64,000 nt of DNA from Paragonimus skrjabini miyazakii (Eukaryota; Platyhelminthes; Trematoda; Plagiorchiida; Troglotrematidae): positions 1-64,000 of the forward strand of contig JTDE01000207.1 of NCBI GenBank assembly GCA_014338405.1, read 5' to 3'. Position 1 is the first letter of the stretch; every line of letters begins with the position of its first letter. Both the position numbers and the translations under genes were made by a program. The notes under the pieces were generated by a model. The model was not told where the DNA came from. It saw only the letters and a list, made by a program, of their open reading frames with translations, and searched no databases. Below, in pieces: positions 32,143 through 45,080 of this stretch.

Positions 32143-33969
32143 GGATCAAGGGAATCCAGAGGTTTGGGCTTGAGGTTGCTGAAAACACATATACTACAAA
32201 TGTTGTAGAGAAGAGTGTGACTTCGTCCGATGCGCAATCCCTGTTTACTACTGCTGTCTGAAATGATTGACATTTATGATTAAACGATGGAACAACATAA
32301 TAAATTTGGTCTTCCTGTGCTTTATTTAGGTAAACTACTTACTTCGCAAACCCGAGTAGCGAAATGTTTATTCGAGGGACAATTCTATCTCCAGGTGGTG
32401 GTATAGTCAGGTGCCTGTGTTGACTTATATAGTTATAGTCTTTCTTGACAACCAAGAGCAAAATATTATTGGCTGGGTAATAAAAACAGTACCTGGACGA
32501 TGTATCAATAAGTTGTGAGTCAAGCAGCCATGTTAAGTTTGCCTGCAGATATCTCAACAGCCACAGTACTTATTTTACCCTTAACATCTAACTCTCCGGA
32601 TGTTGGATGTGAAAATGGATCTCTTAGTCGAGATAGTCAACGCAAAAATAAGTTGGTTAACAGCTCAGAAGTTCTGTACCAATTACGTGCAAACATGGGA
32701 TCACGGAAAAATTCGGCCACAGACTTCGGCCACTTGTTCTGATGCAGATACTTCCTAAGAGCTCAATTTTATCAAACAACCTTTCATTTAAAACGGTTTG
32801 TCTACAAATATTCATAATCAAACGACACCCAACCAATCCTTACAACGGTAGCTCGTATTGACGATGTGGCACCTTCTGCCGGAAGAAGATCCAAGTAAGT
32901 ATTGAATCACATGTATACAACGTCTAATTTTACTGTGCTGAACTCAACAACGCACATACCTGCAGTTGTGAGGGAATATTTACTATCAACTATCGCGAAA
33001 TCAAATGCTATTCACGAGTTCAACCATCCATGCGGACTGCAATGCGTTGACAGTACAATGAGGGCAGTACGCACTTAAATTTCGGAGTACATCGCGGAAT
33101 GGATCCCGAACGTCAAAAAGTGGAACAACCGTCAAAGTCATGGCGAAACGCTTTGTCAAATCCGGTCAGGTAGTAGATCTCACGAAGAATTTCAGCGTTG
33201 TTTGTGACGTTGTGAACAGACGAGTTTTCAGTCCATCCGATGCGATGACGGTACGCCTTATATGACCAACTTTATGTGTACAGAGAAAAATGGCATTGAA
33301 TCAGGGTAACCTACTTTGTAGAGGTCGATCGTATGTTATTTTCTTTGATGTTTGTACCTTTTTCCAGCTAAATATTTCTCGATGTCAGTTTATAATATAC
33401 CAACGGAGTTGGCCTGATTTCAACAGGGTCTCACAGATAATATACACACGAACCTGATGAAAAACACCGATTGACTGACTCTTACAGAGTGGGAGGAGGC
33501 AGTCCCACCAGGTGCAAAGAGTAAACCAAGTTAGTCTGCCTGGATCCGGTTACCTGATACATCGTAAATTGACATCAAGACACCTTAAGCTTGGAAAGGT
33601 ATAGTTTCTCTTATGTCCCTACTTCCCCCCGTGTCTATGTATCACCTGCTTCTAGTTTGACTATGTGAATATAACAGGTGTTAATTTCCATTTTATTTAC
33701 TGGTCAGTTATTGTATATATGCACTTCGAATCACTAGCGGATCTGCCGATTTGCAGTCCATTGTCTCGAGTTGATTGCTTATATCTTGCTTTTGCGTACT
33801 GAAAAAATTGAAATATTCAGTTATGTCAAGCATGGTCCTCGATAATCATCATCACCATAGCAGCCATGAACCTGACGAAAAGGTGCTGTGGTTCGGGCCG
33901 CCGCTCACCTTAACAGTGAAATATCCTACAAGAAAACGCTACTAAGAAGGTTGAAGATCAGCAAAAGAA
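32143..33969 (-). other. Intron of the RASEF-like gene; one unassigned ORF
   Basis: A plus-strand open stretch (32515-32742) ends in a stop and follows TTTGCCTGCAG, a possible acceptor. Its Ser/Asn-rich peptide is not recognised, and I do not call it a gene. Confidence 0.35.
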
Positions 33970-34040
33970 GAACTAGAATGGGTATGGATTCAGGAACTTC
34001 ACTGACTACGGCACACCATCATTTTGGATAGCGTCTCTAA

Positions 34041-34490
34041 CTAGCGGTTTGAGTGATCACGAGGATTCAAGCCAGGCAAGTGATACCTATCCACTCTGTT
34101 CATTGGAGCTGTCAAAGTCTCCATATTTCGTGACCACATTGTTGCTTGACCACCATGTGGTTTTATCCAACTGTTGGTGGTCTCAGTATATGAAGTCCGG
34201 TACGGTAAACGATCAGATGGCATACCGATTACGTGACCCAACCATCGCAAGCTGTGCAACATAATTAGTTGACTAATTGATCGCACATCCCGAGCGTTCC
34301 GGGTTGCGCGCCGGCGAAAGGCCGCGTTGCTCACGCGATCAGTCCACTTAATGTGGGCTAATTGGTGGGGACAACGATGATCAAACACAGCAAGCCTGTT
34401 TAAATCTTCCTTGCGAACAGGCCACATTTCTGAACCGTGAAGCGAAACAGAAGGTACACAACCGTTATATGCTCTTTCTTTCAGAAACAA
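34041..34490 (-). pseudogene. LINE ORF C-terminal domain
   Basis: 149-codon open piece. VPSVSLHGSEMWPVRKEDLN, FDHRC and LRWLGHV are hallmarks of the flatworm RTE/CR1-type LINE C-terminus. No endonuclease domain is nearby. Confidence 0.8.
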
Positions 34491-34619
34491 CCGAATGTCT
34501 TTCCGACGCCAGAGATGATGTAGTTTGGCAAAGGCAACTCATGCCTTTGCCATCCTCGCTGATATTTCATCAGTAATATTACGAGCTGGAGAGAAAAGGC
34601 TACCCAAGTATGTAAAACT

Positions 34620-34970
34620 TCACACAGTCTCGAGCAAATTACGTGCAATGAAGAAAGTAGGGGTGGAAATGTCCCAGTCTTGAAGCAGCACTTTGTACTT
34701 TGACAGAGCGAAGCGCATTCCATACAAACCAGCCCGGTCACTCACCTTGTTCAGCATGGTTTGCATGTCTTCGGTAGAAGAGCTAAATAAGACAACGTGA
34801 TCCGCATACTCCAGATCGGTCAACCGAGCGCTAGGAAGAAGCTCAACACCAGCACTCTTCGAGCGCACTTTCCAGAATGTCGTGCATGACAAAATTAAAC
34901 AAGAAGGGGAGAATCGGACACCCTTGACGAACACCACTAGAAGTGATGAACGCCCGAGACAGTTGCCCAT
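34620..34970 (-). pseudogene. LINE reverse transcriptase palm fragment
   Basis: 116-codon piece with a frame change inside. The YADD box is YADH, so the catalytic Asp pair is incomplete. Confidence 0.7.
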
Positions 34971-35250
34971 AAACTCTCACTCTGCCTGCAGAGTGAGCAT
35001 GCAGTGATCTCAACAGATTCACGTATTTCCCTGGTACTCCCTTGCGAAGAAGACAGTTTCAGGGAACGTACCGAGCAACTGAATTGAAAGCAGCCTTTAG
35101 GTCCAAAATGACCATCACCGTCAGCTGCTTATAAGAATCCCAGTGTTCCAAAATTGGTCGCAGAATAAAAATGTGATCAACGCACCCCCGACAGGATCGG
35201 AATCCTGTTTTTTCTTCGCGTATCTTACTTTATCTGGGCCGTAAAATGAA

Positions 35251-38200
35251 GCACTAGAACCGAGTTAATGTTGCTGACTACAAAGGGGGACACACCTTCA
35301 ACAACATTGTTTTCTTCCCGCCGGTTGCCTTTGCGGGGAGCAAAACAGTTTCATGTCTGGCAGCACATTTCGATTGCAGGGGCTTTCTCACTCAAAATAC
35401 CGGGCAATTTGGTCAAAAGAAATTATGATTACGGGGGTTTTCAGATGCAAAATAGAGGTAGAATGTTATGTCTAGATATAAACGCCGTCCCTTAACTACT
35501 CAATATAACTGCTGGTTGTTGGTTCGGAAATGTTTGGCGCTGAATGTCTCCGCTGATCGAATTTCCTGCAGCAAACCGTTGGGAACGCCGTGATCATTAC
35601 TGTTCGAAGAAGGCGAACTCTTCGTTTAGTTACTGTTCAGCTGAGTTTAAGGCATTGAACAAGATCGTGAAAGCATCGCGGTTTCTGAAATACGCATTCC
35701 TGTTTTTCACTGACCTTTTCTGACAATCTTCTTTGCACAAATGTCGAAACGTGACTCTTCGACATCTGGTGAGTTTATCTGTCATAATGATCTATCGAGT
35801 TATCTATCAGTTACTTCTGTTTGCACAAGGATATCCTTGTGATATTTTCACCCTATTTTGTCACAGAGATACAACAATGGTTGATGGACGTATGTGAAGG
35901 TACATGTCTATTAGATGTGTGGTCTCCCAGTGTCGTACATGGGTACCAATATCACATGGGCAGAATCACCCCGTCCCGTTGTTCCCAAGCCGTTTAGCGT
36001 CTGAGACAAAGGAATCGACTGCACCGGAGTGGCCACTGTACGGAATGAAGCAATCTATCCACTGTGGGTTGGGGTGGAGGTGATTTGCAATGTCAAATGA
36101 TGCAGGAACCAACAAAGATATACGTCTTTCAAAGTTGTTTGTTACAAGGAAGGTTACTGTGACGATGGACTATTGAACCTACAAGGCGCTAAAAGCAACA
36201 CCCCTAATGTCTCACTCAAGAATTTTGATTTGGCTGATTAAGAGAAGTCAACTCAAAATTCAATGACGGAATCTTGAAAAATGTATTTCTGGTCCATTCA
36301 CTACAACAAATAATCAAAGTCGAGTGTATCGACGGCACAAACTGGAAAGAGTACGCCACAAGTGTGTCGCAAGGTATATTAAATTCTGGACTTACGGGTT
36401 TTGAACCCTGTTTGCCGATTTGAACACGTGAATTAGCGATATACCAAATGATCACAATTCCAATGGACATGAAGAAGAGCTGTTTATGGTATGAAGTAAG
36501 ATGCCTCTGACCTACAACAGTAGCTTAATGCGTGGCGTGAAAAGGAGCGTGGAATCCGTTGTACCATACTGTGGTGACGCAACTAATGCGAGAAAAATTA
36601 AATTGACGTTCATATGTCGTAGAGTACACGCGTGCTACATTACATTATTTCGAATGAGTGAAGTATTCATTTATAGTAGGGTAGATGGGTTTATTTCAGT
36701 TTCTTTAAAAGCAGGGTTTGTAAATAAGTGTAAACAACATTCTAGGTATACCACTGTAAACTTGATGAAACAATTAACTATGTTTACACAAGTATGTCGA
36801 ATTTGAGGTCAGTTCTGTGATCAACGTGGTCAGCTCATGAGAAAGTGGACCAGAACTCGAATGCCGGTATTGTCAAGAATGTACGTCTTTGATGAGTCCT
36901 AATAATTATTCCGAGTGTTTCTGTTCTTCTTACTTAAGGAAACTAGGATGATTTATGTGTAATATTCAACCTATGGAGCAATGGTCGATAGTAACAATCC
37001 CGTATGCAGGATATCAGTTACTATTCAACAGTGCTTTTTATAGGACACTTGCGATGTTAAAACGACGGTACAGAATTTTGATCGAGATATAAATATTCTA
37101 CAGTAAACAAAATATGTTGCTCTTCAATACTGCTTGTTCGTTCACGTCCATTTTAGTACCGAGTTACCCCACATCAACGTCGTTGGAGTCAAATACGTGT
37201 AATGTAGTCACAAGTCCCCTGTCCACCAGTAGGTCTCGGACACATCAGTCAACCAAGCAAAAATGTCATTGTTGTGCAATGCAAAAGAATTAACCTCTCT
37301 AACCTAACAAACTTAGTGTTTTATTAACCAAAGGTTGGGCATTTTTTCGTTATTTTAAGTGGAAGCTAGATGGAACAAAGAATCTTCAGTCCCTTAAGAA
37401 AACTATTTCTGAAGTACTTGCATTTTTAAGCTTTTGGAAGTTGATGCACAGTCTCCAGCTCAAGAACACATAGGTGCTTCTTTGCTTGTAAAGAAGACTT
37501 AATATGAAGAGAAAAGTGGTCCACTGAAGGGAAGTGGTCTAAAAATGTACTCATAAAGATGTTGCAAACGATCTGACCAGGTTTGTGATCGTGAAAAATA
37601 TTAACAACTCACGGTAATGCGAGGTGTTTGAGGGGCACAGAAAGTAAAAGTAGAGAAGACAGATTTAAACTAATTCCTTCGGTGTAAACGCTTCCATTTG
37701 CTTTGTGAAGTTCTATGGGCGGTATGGTCTCAAAGGATATGATGCTAACCTAGTCTGTAGCAAACGAGGGTTCTTGTGTTTAGTATTGCAGAAGTTTTCG
37801 GTGAACTCCAAAAGGTTACGATTAAAAACTTTGTTCACTTTAAATTTGTGATCTGCTCAGTTTTTTCATCCTTGCTTTATTCATCTGAAGGAGCTTCTCT
37901 GTTTTTCGTGCAGAACTGTCCCATGAAACACATTTTAAGTGATCTTCAGATCATATGACGCAAAAAAGGATGTCAGAACGGATAAACAGTTTGCCTAAGA
38001 GAGTGGTTATGGCGACTACTTGTGAGAATGGGACTCACATCTACGAATATGTTATAATACAAACAAGCAGCGAGTTGTTTTGAGTCAAGCGCTAGATTTG
38101 CGCCACAACCGTTGTCCTTTATGTGTGCGGGGATAGTAAAGATATCTTGTGTCTAATATTCAAGAATCCTTGATGAATCTGAAGTGTTCTAGACTGCGAC

Positions 38201-38270
38201 TGAGTAGTTGGGACATTGGATGATTTTAAATTTAACGTCACTTCGACTCGATTACAGTTTTCGCATTCAG
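35251..38270 (-). other. Intron of the RASEF-like gene, nothing recognised
   Basis: Random-looking ORFs on both strands (35268-35495, 36216-36470, 36501-36806). A segment near 36395-36430 (GGGTTTTGAACCC) is weakly B-box-like. Confidence 0.35.
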
Positions 38271-38475
38271 ATAGACATTGTGGCGAACCTGTTCCGAAAA
38301 GAGACACTAGACCCGGGTTTTCCTTCTGCTAAAATTCTTCGGGGCTGCATATTCTTGTCACTGCCGGGATTTTAATTCCGACCACACTTTTAGAAAACAA
38401 CTATGTTGACTACTGCTCAGCTGACCTCATATCAGGCACGACCGAGTTATCATATCTGAAAGCTCAGCCATGCTC
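38271..38475 (-). repeat. Ribozyme SINE, diverged copy F (minus)
   Basis: Recognisable by GACACTAGACCCGGGTTTTCC (ribozyme 3' half), CACTGCCGGGATTTTAATTCC (B box inverse) and CATATCAGGCACGACCGAG (5' lead inverse). The core is worn: CCGAAGA replaces CTGANGA and helix II no longer pairs. Confidence 0.65.
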
Positions 38476-41353
38476 ACTGGGAGCAGGTTGAATGGAACGT
38501 TAACCTGAATGCGAAGAATGCTATCAACCATGATTTATGTTCAAAGTAAAAGTGGTCTATCTGGAGTCTGTTGAATTTTCTTAGTATAGTGTTAGCAGAT
38601 TCCACAGTCAGCTTAAAAGAGTCCTTCATAACCGGTTGGGTAAACACTGAGGCCAACATATGTACTAGCGTCAGAAAAATGTGACTGGATTCAATTCAAC
38701 TGATGTAGAGTTCCAGTCTATATCGTATGTGTCAGTCCGTGGAAGCCGCAGTTACTCTCCCATTATACAATCCATTGTGTCAGTGCTCGATGTTTGCGTC
38801 TAACATTGCACAGTGAACCAAACACATCAATCGAATGGCGTGTGTGTGTCGTCTGTGGTGGCTTAACACCATGTGAAAATTTCTCAATCATCATGGGCTT
38901 CCTTGAACTGAAACCTACAGTGTACAGTGTGCGGTGGACCGTGCAAATGTTGAAAGCGGAAGAATCTCAGCTTTAGGGTTAAGGAAATTGTTGCGGTAAA
39001 TGCATGTCAAAGGGAAGGGAGCAAGTCGTTCGGTACATTGTGAGACATTTCTTTCTGGGGTAGCTCATAGTGGTAATGTGGCCCGCAACGTGGCTGACCG
39101 AAAGAACAGCGATTTTCCTGACCATATATTCATATCTACTCCCTAGGAGGGCCACTAGAATGTACACACATAAGTATGCTCTCTCAGACGGATGTTTACA
39201 TCAACTGGATAAATTAGTGATTGTCAGGGCCCGATTAATTTTAGCTACCTGGAGAGGGGACAGTTGACGACCATTGCACACCACTCATACGTGGTCATCA
39301 ACCTGAAAATCTACACGACTGGGAGCTCAATCAGGGACAAGGCTGAGCCGAGGCTTGGCAATTTGTACGTGGGTTTTCCCGAGTGTTTATCAGGTGATCA
39401 TCGCTTTTGGTCAGTTTTTAACAGGTGTTGTGTATTCAGTGGGTTCACACAAAATGAGAGCGCACACACGCACTGCAACCATTTCTCGTCAAGGGTTGAT
39501 CATTCAAATTGCGTAAGTGGAGCCCAATGAGTTAGCGCCTCTATGTAGAGTGTGGACACATGCGTGTCAGTAAACCTTCACGTTTAACAAAATTGTCTAG
39601 TCTTGGTAAATGTTGATGACAATCGATTGGACATTGCAGCGCTCCGAGCGGATTGGAGGTCAAACTAAAACTCGCTGGCTGAGTTTATCTAACTGAACAG
39701 GCATTGGCTGAACATGATGAGCAGACACTGATTACTAGCTAAAATCAGTAGTTACCGGCTAACGACTAATTACAGTTGGCTAATCTACAACAGGAGAACC
39801 AGCAGTGTTTCCCGTAGATACAAGCAGCCTGCACATTCCCAGAAATGATAAAGCTGTAGGGCAAACAGTGGTGTTCATATCTCACATGATATACAGTACT
39901 CTAAAGAGTACATAGCGCTCCCCCAACGGGAAAAATCTTGATGGGATTGCAACGGTGTTTCCTCCGTGGAAGTGTATCTTCTCGGATGGGAAGGAAGACA
40001 TCTCAATCTCGTGAACTCAAATCGACGTGTGTGACTAAGTGATCTAACGTTATATTGTAGGAACTGTCACTATAGTCATACTGTTATGAGTACTACTGAG
40101 ATTTTATCACGGTAGTTCGCAGTATCTTAAACTACTCTAGGTCCTCTGGAAATACGTATAATACCGATTGGCTGAGCTTGCATATAGCATAATTAATACA
40201 CAGCGATAAAGGATCACACGCTTGGTCAACCAATACTGCTAATAGCAAGATACCGTTCGCATTAACAAATAGAATGAGAAAACTGGCGGTGTTTCATCAT
40301 CCAGTATTTACACTCACGTGACTGTATGGTTGTACGCTATCAGGTTACCCAGATCTAAAAAAACCCATACAGAGATTGATGTAATCTGGGAGATCTCGAT
40401 TAGTAGAAAGACATTCTGTTTTACTTGAGATCAAAACCAGTTTATGGGCAGCAATGTGAGGAAGATTTTGCCGATTCTCACTTAGTTAGATACCAATTTA
40501 AGAAACCAAACTATGGTTTGCATCTTCCTGTCGTCCGGAGAAAATGTCTTTGGTTCAGATGGCACTGGCGGTACGTGGGCCAATAAGATTGCGTTTCCAG
40601 AGTCCAAAACGAAATTTCTCAAACCCTCTGCACACTCACATCCGCAACATGTCTTAATTGAAGTGGACCATTGCACATTCAAGAGATCACTAGAAGGGAG
40701 TTGTTTTGGCGTGACACATGGCACACAACTGTCGTTGAATAAGTCATAGACTGGATTCAGTAATCGTCTGCAGACTAAGTTCTAACCTTCCAGAGAAACG
40801 CGTGAAAATCGCATGTAAATTAACTTTCGTAAGTTGATGATCCGCTCTGAAGTCAATACGTAGGCAATTTCGTCTGGACTCACAAAATTGTCGTACTGTT
40901 TTTTCTAGGTGAACTCGCCTATTATGGGTTTCCGAAAAATGTTTCCTGTAAAGTGCTGAGGGCTTCGTTTTGTTTTTGTTTTAGGCACCCAATGCAAACA
41001 TATCATACTTAATAAAACTGTTCCCTCAATGACAGCGTTTCTTCTTGGGGAAAAGCAGTGCACACCTATTTTGTCTGTGGTGATCAGGTAAAATATTGCC
41101 GAATTCATAAACCAATGTTCCTATTCCATTCCCAAGTGGAGCATCCATCATGTAAACACCTCTTTCTTCTGGTTTGAATTGAACCAACAGAGTTAGCTAG
41201 GGCGTCCTAATTTGATGATCAGTTCTGATGTGCTGACTCTATGATGGTTTCGAAGAGACCGTTGAAAAACGTAGACAGAAAAGTGTATTCACTCACGGAT
41301 AACAGAAGCACAATCGTACAAATATTCAATAGGGTAGCAAAGCTATAACCAAC
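38476..41353 (-). other. Intron of the RASEF-like gene, nothing recognised
   Basis: Open stretches at 39264-39530 (+), 40482-40724 (-) and 40513-40749 (+) have no recognised similarity. 40482-40724 was checked as a GTPase exon and does not fit. Confidence 0.35.
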
Positions 41354-41473
41354 CTGGGCAAATTGACGTCCATCCACGCAACTCACACACTGTGTGCCTT
41401 GGCGTTCGTATTGGTCCCGAAGATCTACCTTGTTTGCCAAGACCACAACCGGAATATCACGTCCAGCGTTCTC
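41354..41473 (-). CDS. RASEF-like GTPase exon: G4 motif
   Basis: 120 nt, 40 codons, phase 0 at both ends. Acceptor GGATTTTTAG, donor CCCAG/GTTGG. It encodes ENAGRDIPVVVLANKVDLRD, with NKVD giving guanine specificity, then a Cys-containing loop QGTQCVSCVDGRQFAQ. The longer loop before the next strand, with GxxCV, is what singles out RASEF-type GTPases from typical Rabs. Confidence 0.88.
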
Positions 41474-41934
41474 CTAAAAATCCAATATACACTAAAGGTG
41501 TTTTACTTAAGGTACACACGTTCACCGTATGTGACGATGAACTTAACAAGTTCTGTTTTTGGCATTTTTGGACGTATTCACTAAACGAAAGCTCAGTGGG
41601 GATCGGTGCTGCCTGTACTGTGACACAGGTAGGTACATGTCTAGCTATGGATAAACTTGTTTCCAGCTTTCATCGTAACAGCTTAACGCTGATTACTACA
41701 GCTGGTGCTCAACGACCAGGCTAGGTGAAATACCAAGATAGATTTTTAAGCTGACGAAATCACCACACCAAGTGGTTAAAAAACAGTTCACCTCACGGAA
41801 GTGGATTCCGCAGCACACATCATGATGCATATATGCGTGTGATTGATATTAAGTGCTATGAGCCCCACACAGTCGCGATCAAACGAAACCCTCTTGTGGA
41901 TTACATCTGGCTGTACAGTTATTGATGATTAGTA
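41474..41934 (-). other. Intron of the RASEF-like gene
   Basis: Open frames at 41363-41584 and 41392-41724 are antisense extensions of the exon, not genes. Confidence 0.5.
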
Positions 41935-42035
41935 AGGGATTTTGGTTTGCATATAAATGGAAGACCACCCCCAATTGATCGCAATCGTCACATTCCCATA
42001 GACTTTCCAGTCCATTCGAGTCGATGGTCCCTTAG
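41935..42035 (-). repeat. Ribozyme SINE 3'-end fragment, copy G
   Basis: AATTGATCGCAATCGTCACATTCCCATAGACTTTCCAGTC matches the tail edge of copies A and C. The ribozyme and head are absent. Confidence 0.6.
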
Positions 42036-44199
42036 TAATGACAAGTTTGTTGATGAGCAACCAGGGGATTTTACTTAAAATAGTGAACAAGAAAAACTAC
42101 TAAGGTAGCTACGTTATTTCAAAATGGGGAGTGGCTACAGTGAGTGACAAAGAACATTTATACATTCAATTATGTATTCATACATATACAGAAAATGTTA
42201 AACGAAAATTATATTTCGGTATAATATTTATGAACAATCAATACAGCAAGTTTTAGTCGAACGATACGACGGTTTATTCAAACTTCTATACTATCTACAC
42301 CTTCAGCTTAAAGGTGGGATGATTCGTCTCTTGTTTATAAAGCACCCAGTGATAGTTCCTGTGACCATCATGATTATTCTGTTGTATAACTCTTATTGAC
42401 CTAACTGATCATTCTAAAGTGCTCACTCATTTGCTTTAGTTAAGCCGATATGTTGGTCCCAGAGCTCCCGATATGCCTAACTGACTATTCTATGAGTTCT
42501 GCAATTCTGTTTATCACTCTTGTCTTGTTATGAATCTTTATAACTAGCCAATGTCTCACCTTACTACTCTGCTTGTGCTCTCTGCCCCCTCTGGGCTGGA
42601 CTCTTTACAACGGTTGGACCACATGACGACCTTCACAACTCAAGTGTTCCCTCGGGCATTGTCCTAGCGCAGCAGCCAATGCGTGCAGTCGCAATCAAAA
42701 AGGCCGTAAAATCTGAGTCCACAAGACCAATCATAAGCCAGTTCCACAGCCTCAAAATACAATGGAGAAATTCTACTGCGTTAAAACGAAGGGCTTTTAC
42801 ACGAAAGATACATTCATATGCCTAAAAGAGAAACCAGTATGAAAAAAGGTATAGTACTTCTTTACGGGAATGATTGGCTGGAAACCTCACCTGAATGCTA
42901 AGGCTACGATCAAATGAGAGTTATATTCATCTAGTAGCCAACCAATTCCCTAACTACTCATCAGAATGCAAGGTGTATTGTACAGGGACAGTTCCATCGT
43001 CTAGCATTAGTTACTACAACGAAACAGATACATGCTATTCATACTGGGAAAGCGTAACAACAACAGAATGCAGCATGACTGACACTAATATCTCAGTGAA
43101 GTTCTGGTTGCATGATATCTGATTAAAGTCAATGTCAGGCGAATACGCATAAGTGTGGTATGAAAATATGGGTTTTTTTGGTTAAAGTTTGTGGTTAGTC
43201 TGATAAGGATAATTGCAAACAGGTTGGCGTAGATCTGGATATTTCCATAGACTAGTTAGAGCAGCAGACGTTAATTGAATTGTGACAGATTCCATTTTAT
43301 AAAGTGGAATCCTTGTCGGTACATCCAAAGCTGAAGTAATGCAGTTCCAAGGAACATAAGATTCCCCATAAAAAAATATAATATTTGCTTTTGAACTCAA
43401 GATGAATGAACAGTTGCCTTTTCTATGTCATAATAAATAAAAAGAACATGACTTTTTGTCTAGAAGCATATGCTATGAAGGAATCGAGTCTGATCAGTGT
43501 TTCCGTTTCAGAAGGTATGAGTCATCACCTACAGACGAAAATTACTGAGTACAGCAACCGATGCATAATTCATACAAAGCTTTTGCATCAGGTAAAGTGG
43601 AATAATACGGGCGGTCACAATATGTAACATCACTGAATAAATAAATCCTACCTCTACTGTATACAAATCTTTATCATTATTTGCTTTTACAGGGAGACAA
43701 TCCTGGTCTCATCAGATGCGGACTGATATCAGCCATCAGAAGTACATGCTTGCTACGAACGTCATGTTTGATGGATAGACGACACCGATACCATAATCAT
43801 CCAGGACGGAGTCGATGGCGTTGACCATCAACCACAAGGGTTCAGTCTGTACCTACGGAAACCATCATCATAGACAGTAATGCCTCAGTGGTTCACACTG
43901 ATGCTTAACTGCCACATAACCACGAAGAAGAAGAAACAAACCTTGTTTAGAGAGAGAGAAGAAAAAAGGGGGAAGGGACCTAATCACTAAAAATAGCTAC
44001 GTCTATATTCAAACATACAATACCAATCGCCTACATCTTGCAAACAAACAACCGAGCTGTAAGTGAAAGTAAGGCGTCATTGGCAAGGGCTTTCACTACC
44101 TCACGTCATTAAATACACTCACTTCACAACCAACTCGGCCAAACAACGACAACATTCACGCCACTGAGCTCGGTTAGCCGCCATCCCAACTAACGTCTC
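42036..44199 (-). other. Intron of the RASEF-like gene, nothing recognised
   Basis: No repeat identified. Short ORFs (42895-43122, 43406-43627) look random. An AGAGAGAGA tract is near 43952. Confidence 0.35.
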
Positions 44200-45080
44200 A
44201 AGCCACCGACTCTGTGAGTCGCGAGGGCCCTAGCCCGGAAGACAAACCTAACCTACAGTGACCAACCCCTTCGTGAACGATTTCATTTGTTTACGCCAGG
44301 TCATCATCTGTTCACCTCGCACCTTACGCCAATCGACCGAAGCGTCGGCAAACAGTGCTGGGTGTGACAAACGACTAGCTGGCATCCTTAGTACATGGCC
44401 TAACCATTTGTCTGTGCAAATGTAGTGACTGAACGGAAGAACTCGTTTGACAATCAATGCCAAACACCCGATTTCTAATCTCCTCGTTGCTCACTCGTTG
44501 GTACTACCCGATACGAGCGAGTGAACGCAGACATCGGTGGTCAAACACCTAAAGACGGTTTAAGTCTTCTACCCTGAGTGGCCAGGTTTCGCTGCCGTAA
44601 AGTAATACAGCCCTCACTGCTGCCTGATGTACGCGACCCTTAAGTTTCAGAGAAGTACCTCTCTGTCGCCATAAGTGCCTCAGATTAGTAAACACCGCCC
44701 TAGCCTTAGAAATACGCGCCCCTATTTCATTCCCTACACCGTCGCCGCCGCTGATGTAGCTTTCCAGTTATACAAACCGGTCAACAACCTCCATGGTTTC
44801 ATTATCTAACATTAAATCTACGTAATTTTAGCAACCTTACAGAAGTACTTTACATTTCGAGGCTGTAAAGCGCATTCCGAAGTAATTAGCGGAACGCGAA
44901 ATGGCGTTCAGCTTTACTTGTGCTGCTTGAAAGTTGTCAAAAAGCAGCACCTTGTTGTCAGCATAATTAAGATCAGTGAGCCTTCCATTAGGTAGGAGGT
45001 CCACACCAGCAACGTTTGAGTGCCGCAGACAGTCCTTCATTATATCGTCCATGACGAAATTGAACAAAAATGGTACCTAC
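44200..45080 (-). mobile_element. RTE-like LINE, RT and C-terminal domain, decayed
   Basis: Minus strand: MFNFVMDDIMKDCLR, GVDLLPNGRLTDLNYADNKV (YADD changed to YADN), FGMRFTASKCKVLL, then ISKARAVFTNLRHLWRQRG, LYGSETWPLRVEDLNRL, FDHRCLRSLARIG and, near 44.4 kb, a worn LGHVLRMPASRLSHPALFAD. Stops break the frame. It lies in the RASEF-like intron, same strand. Confidence 0.82.
44837..45067 (-). pseudogene. LINE reverse transcriptase palm fragment
   Basis: 76-codon open piece with the NYADN box in place of xYADD, so the catalytic site is incomplete. Confidence 0.75.

Larger units (their letters stand above)
33970..35250 (-). mobile_element. RTE-like LINE, RT and 3' domain, decayed
   Basis: Minus strand: worn VKQGC/FSP.LF at about 34.9 kb, LEYADHVVLFSSSTEDMQTM (YADD changed to YADH), GMRFALSKYKVLLQDW, then FDHRCPHQLAHIKWTDRVSN and MLHSLRWLGHVIGMPSDRLP from the C-terminal domain. 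The element ends in DRYHLPGLNPRDHSN near 34.04 kb and its 3' end at about 33.97 kb. Several frameshifts. Confidence 0.8.

Noticed and set aside
40482..40749. Opposed ORFs of about 80 codons near the GTPase exon at 41.4 kb, considered as its next exon
   Set aside because: Neither peptide has the ETSA-type G5 motif. The true exon was found at 30990-31066 with matching phase.
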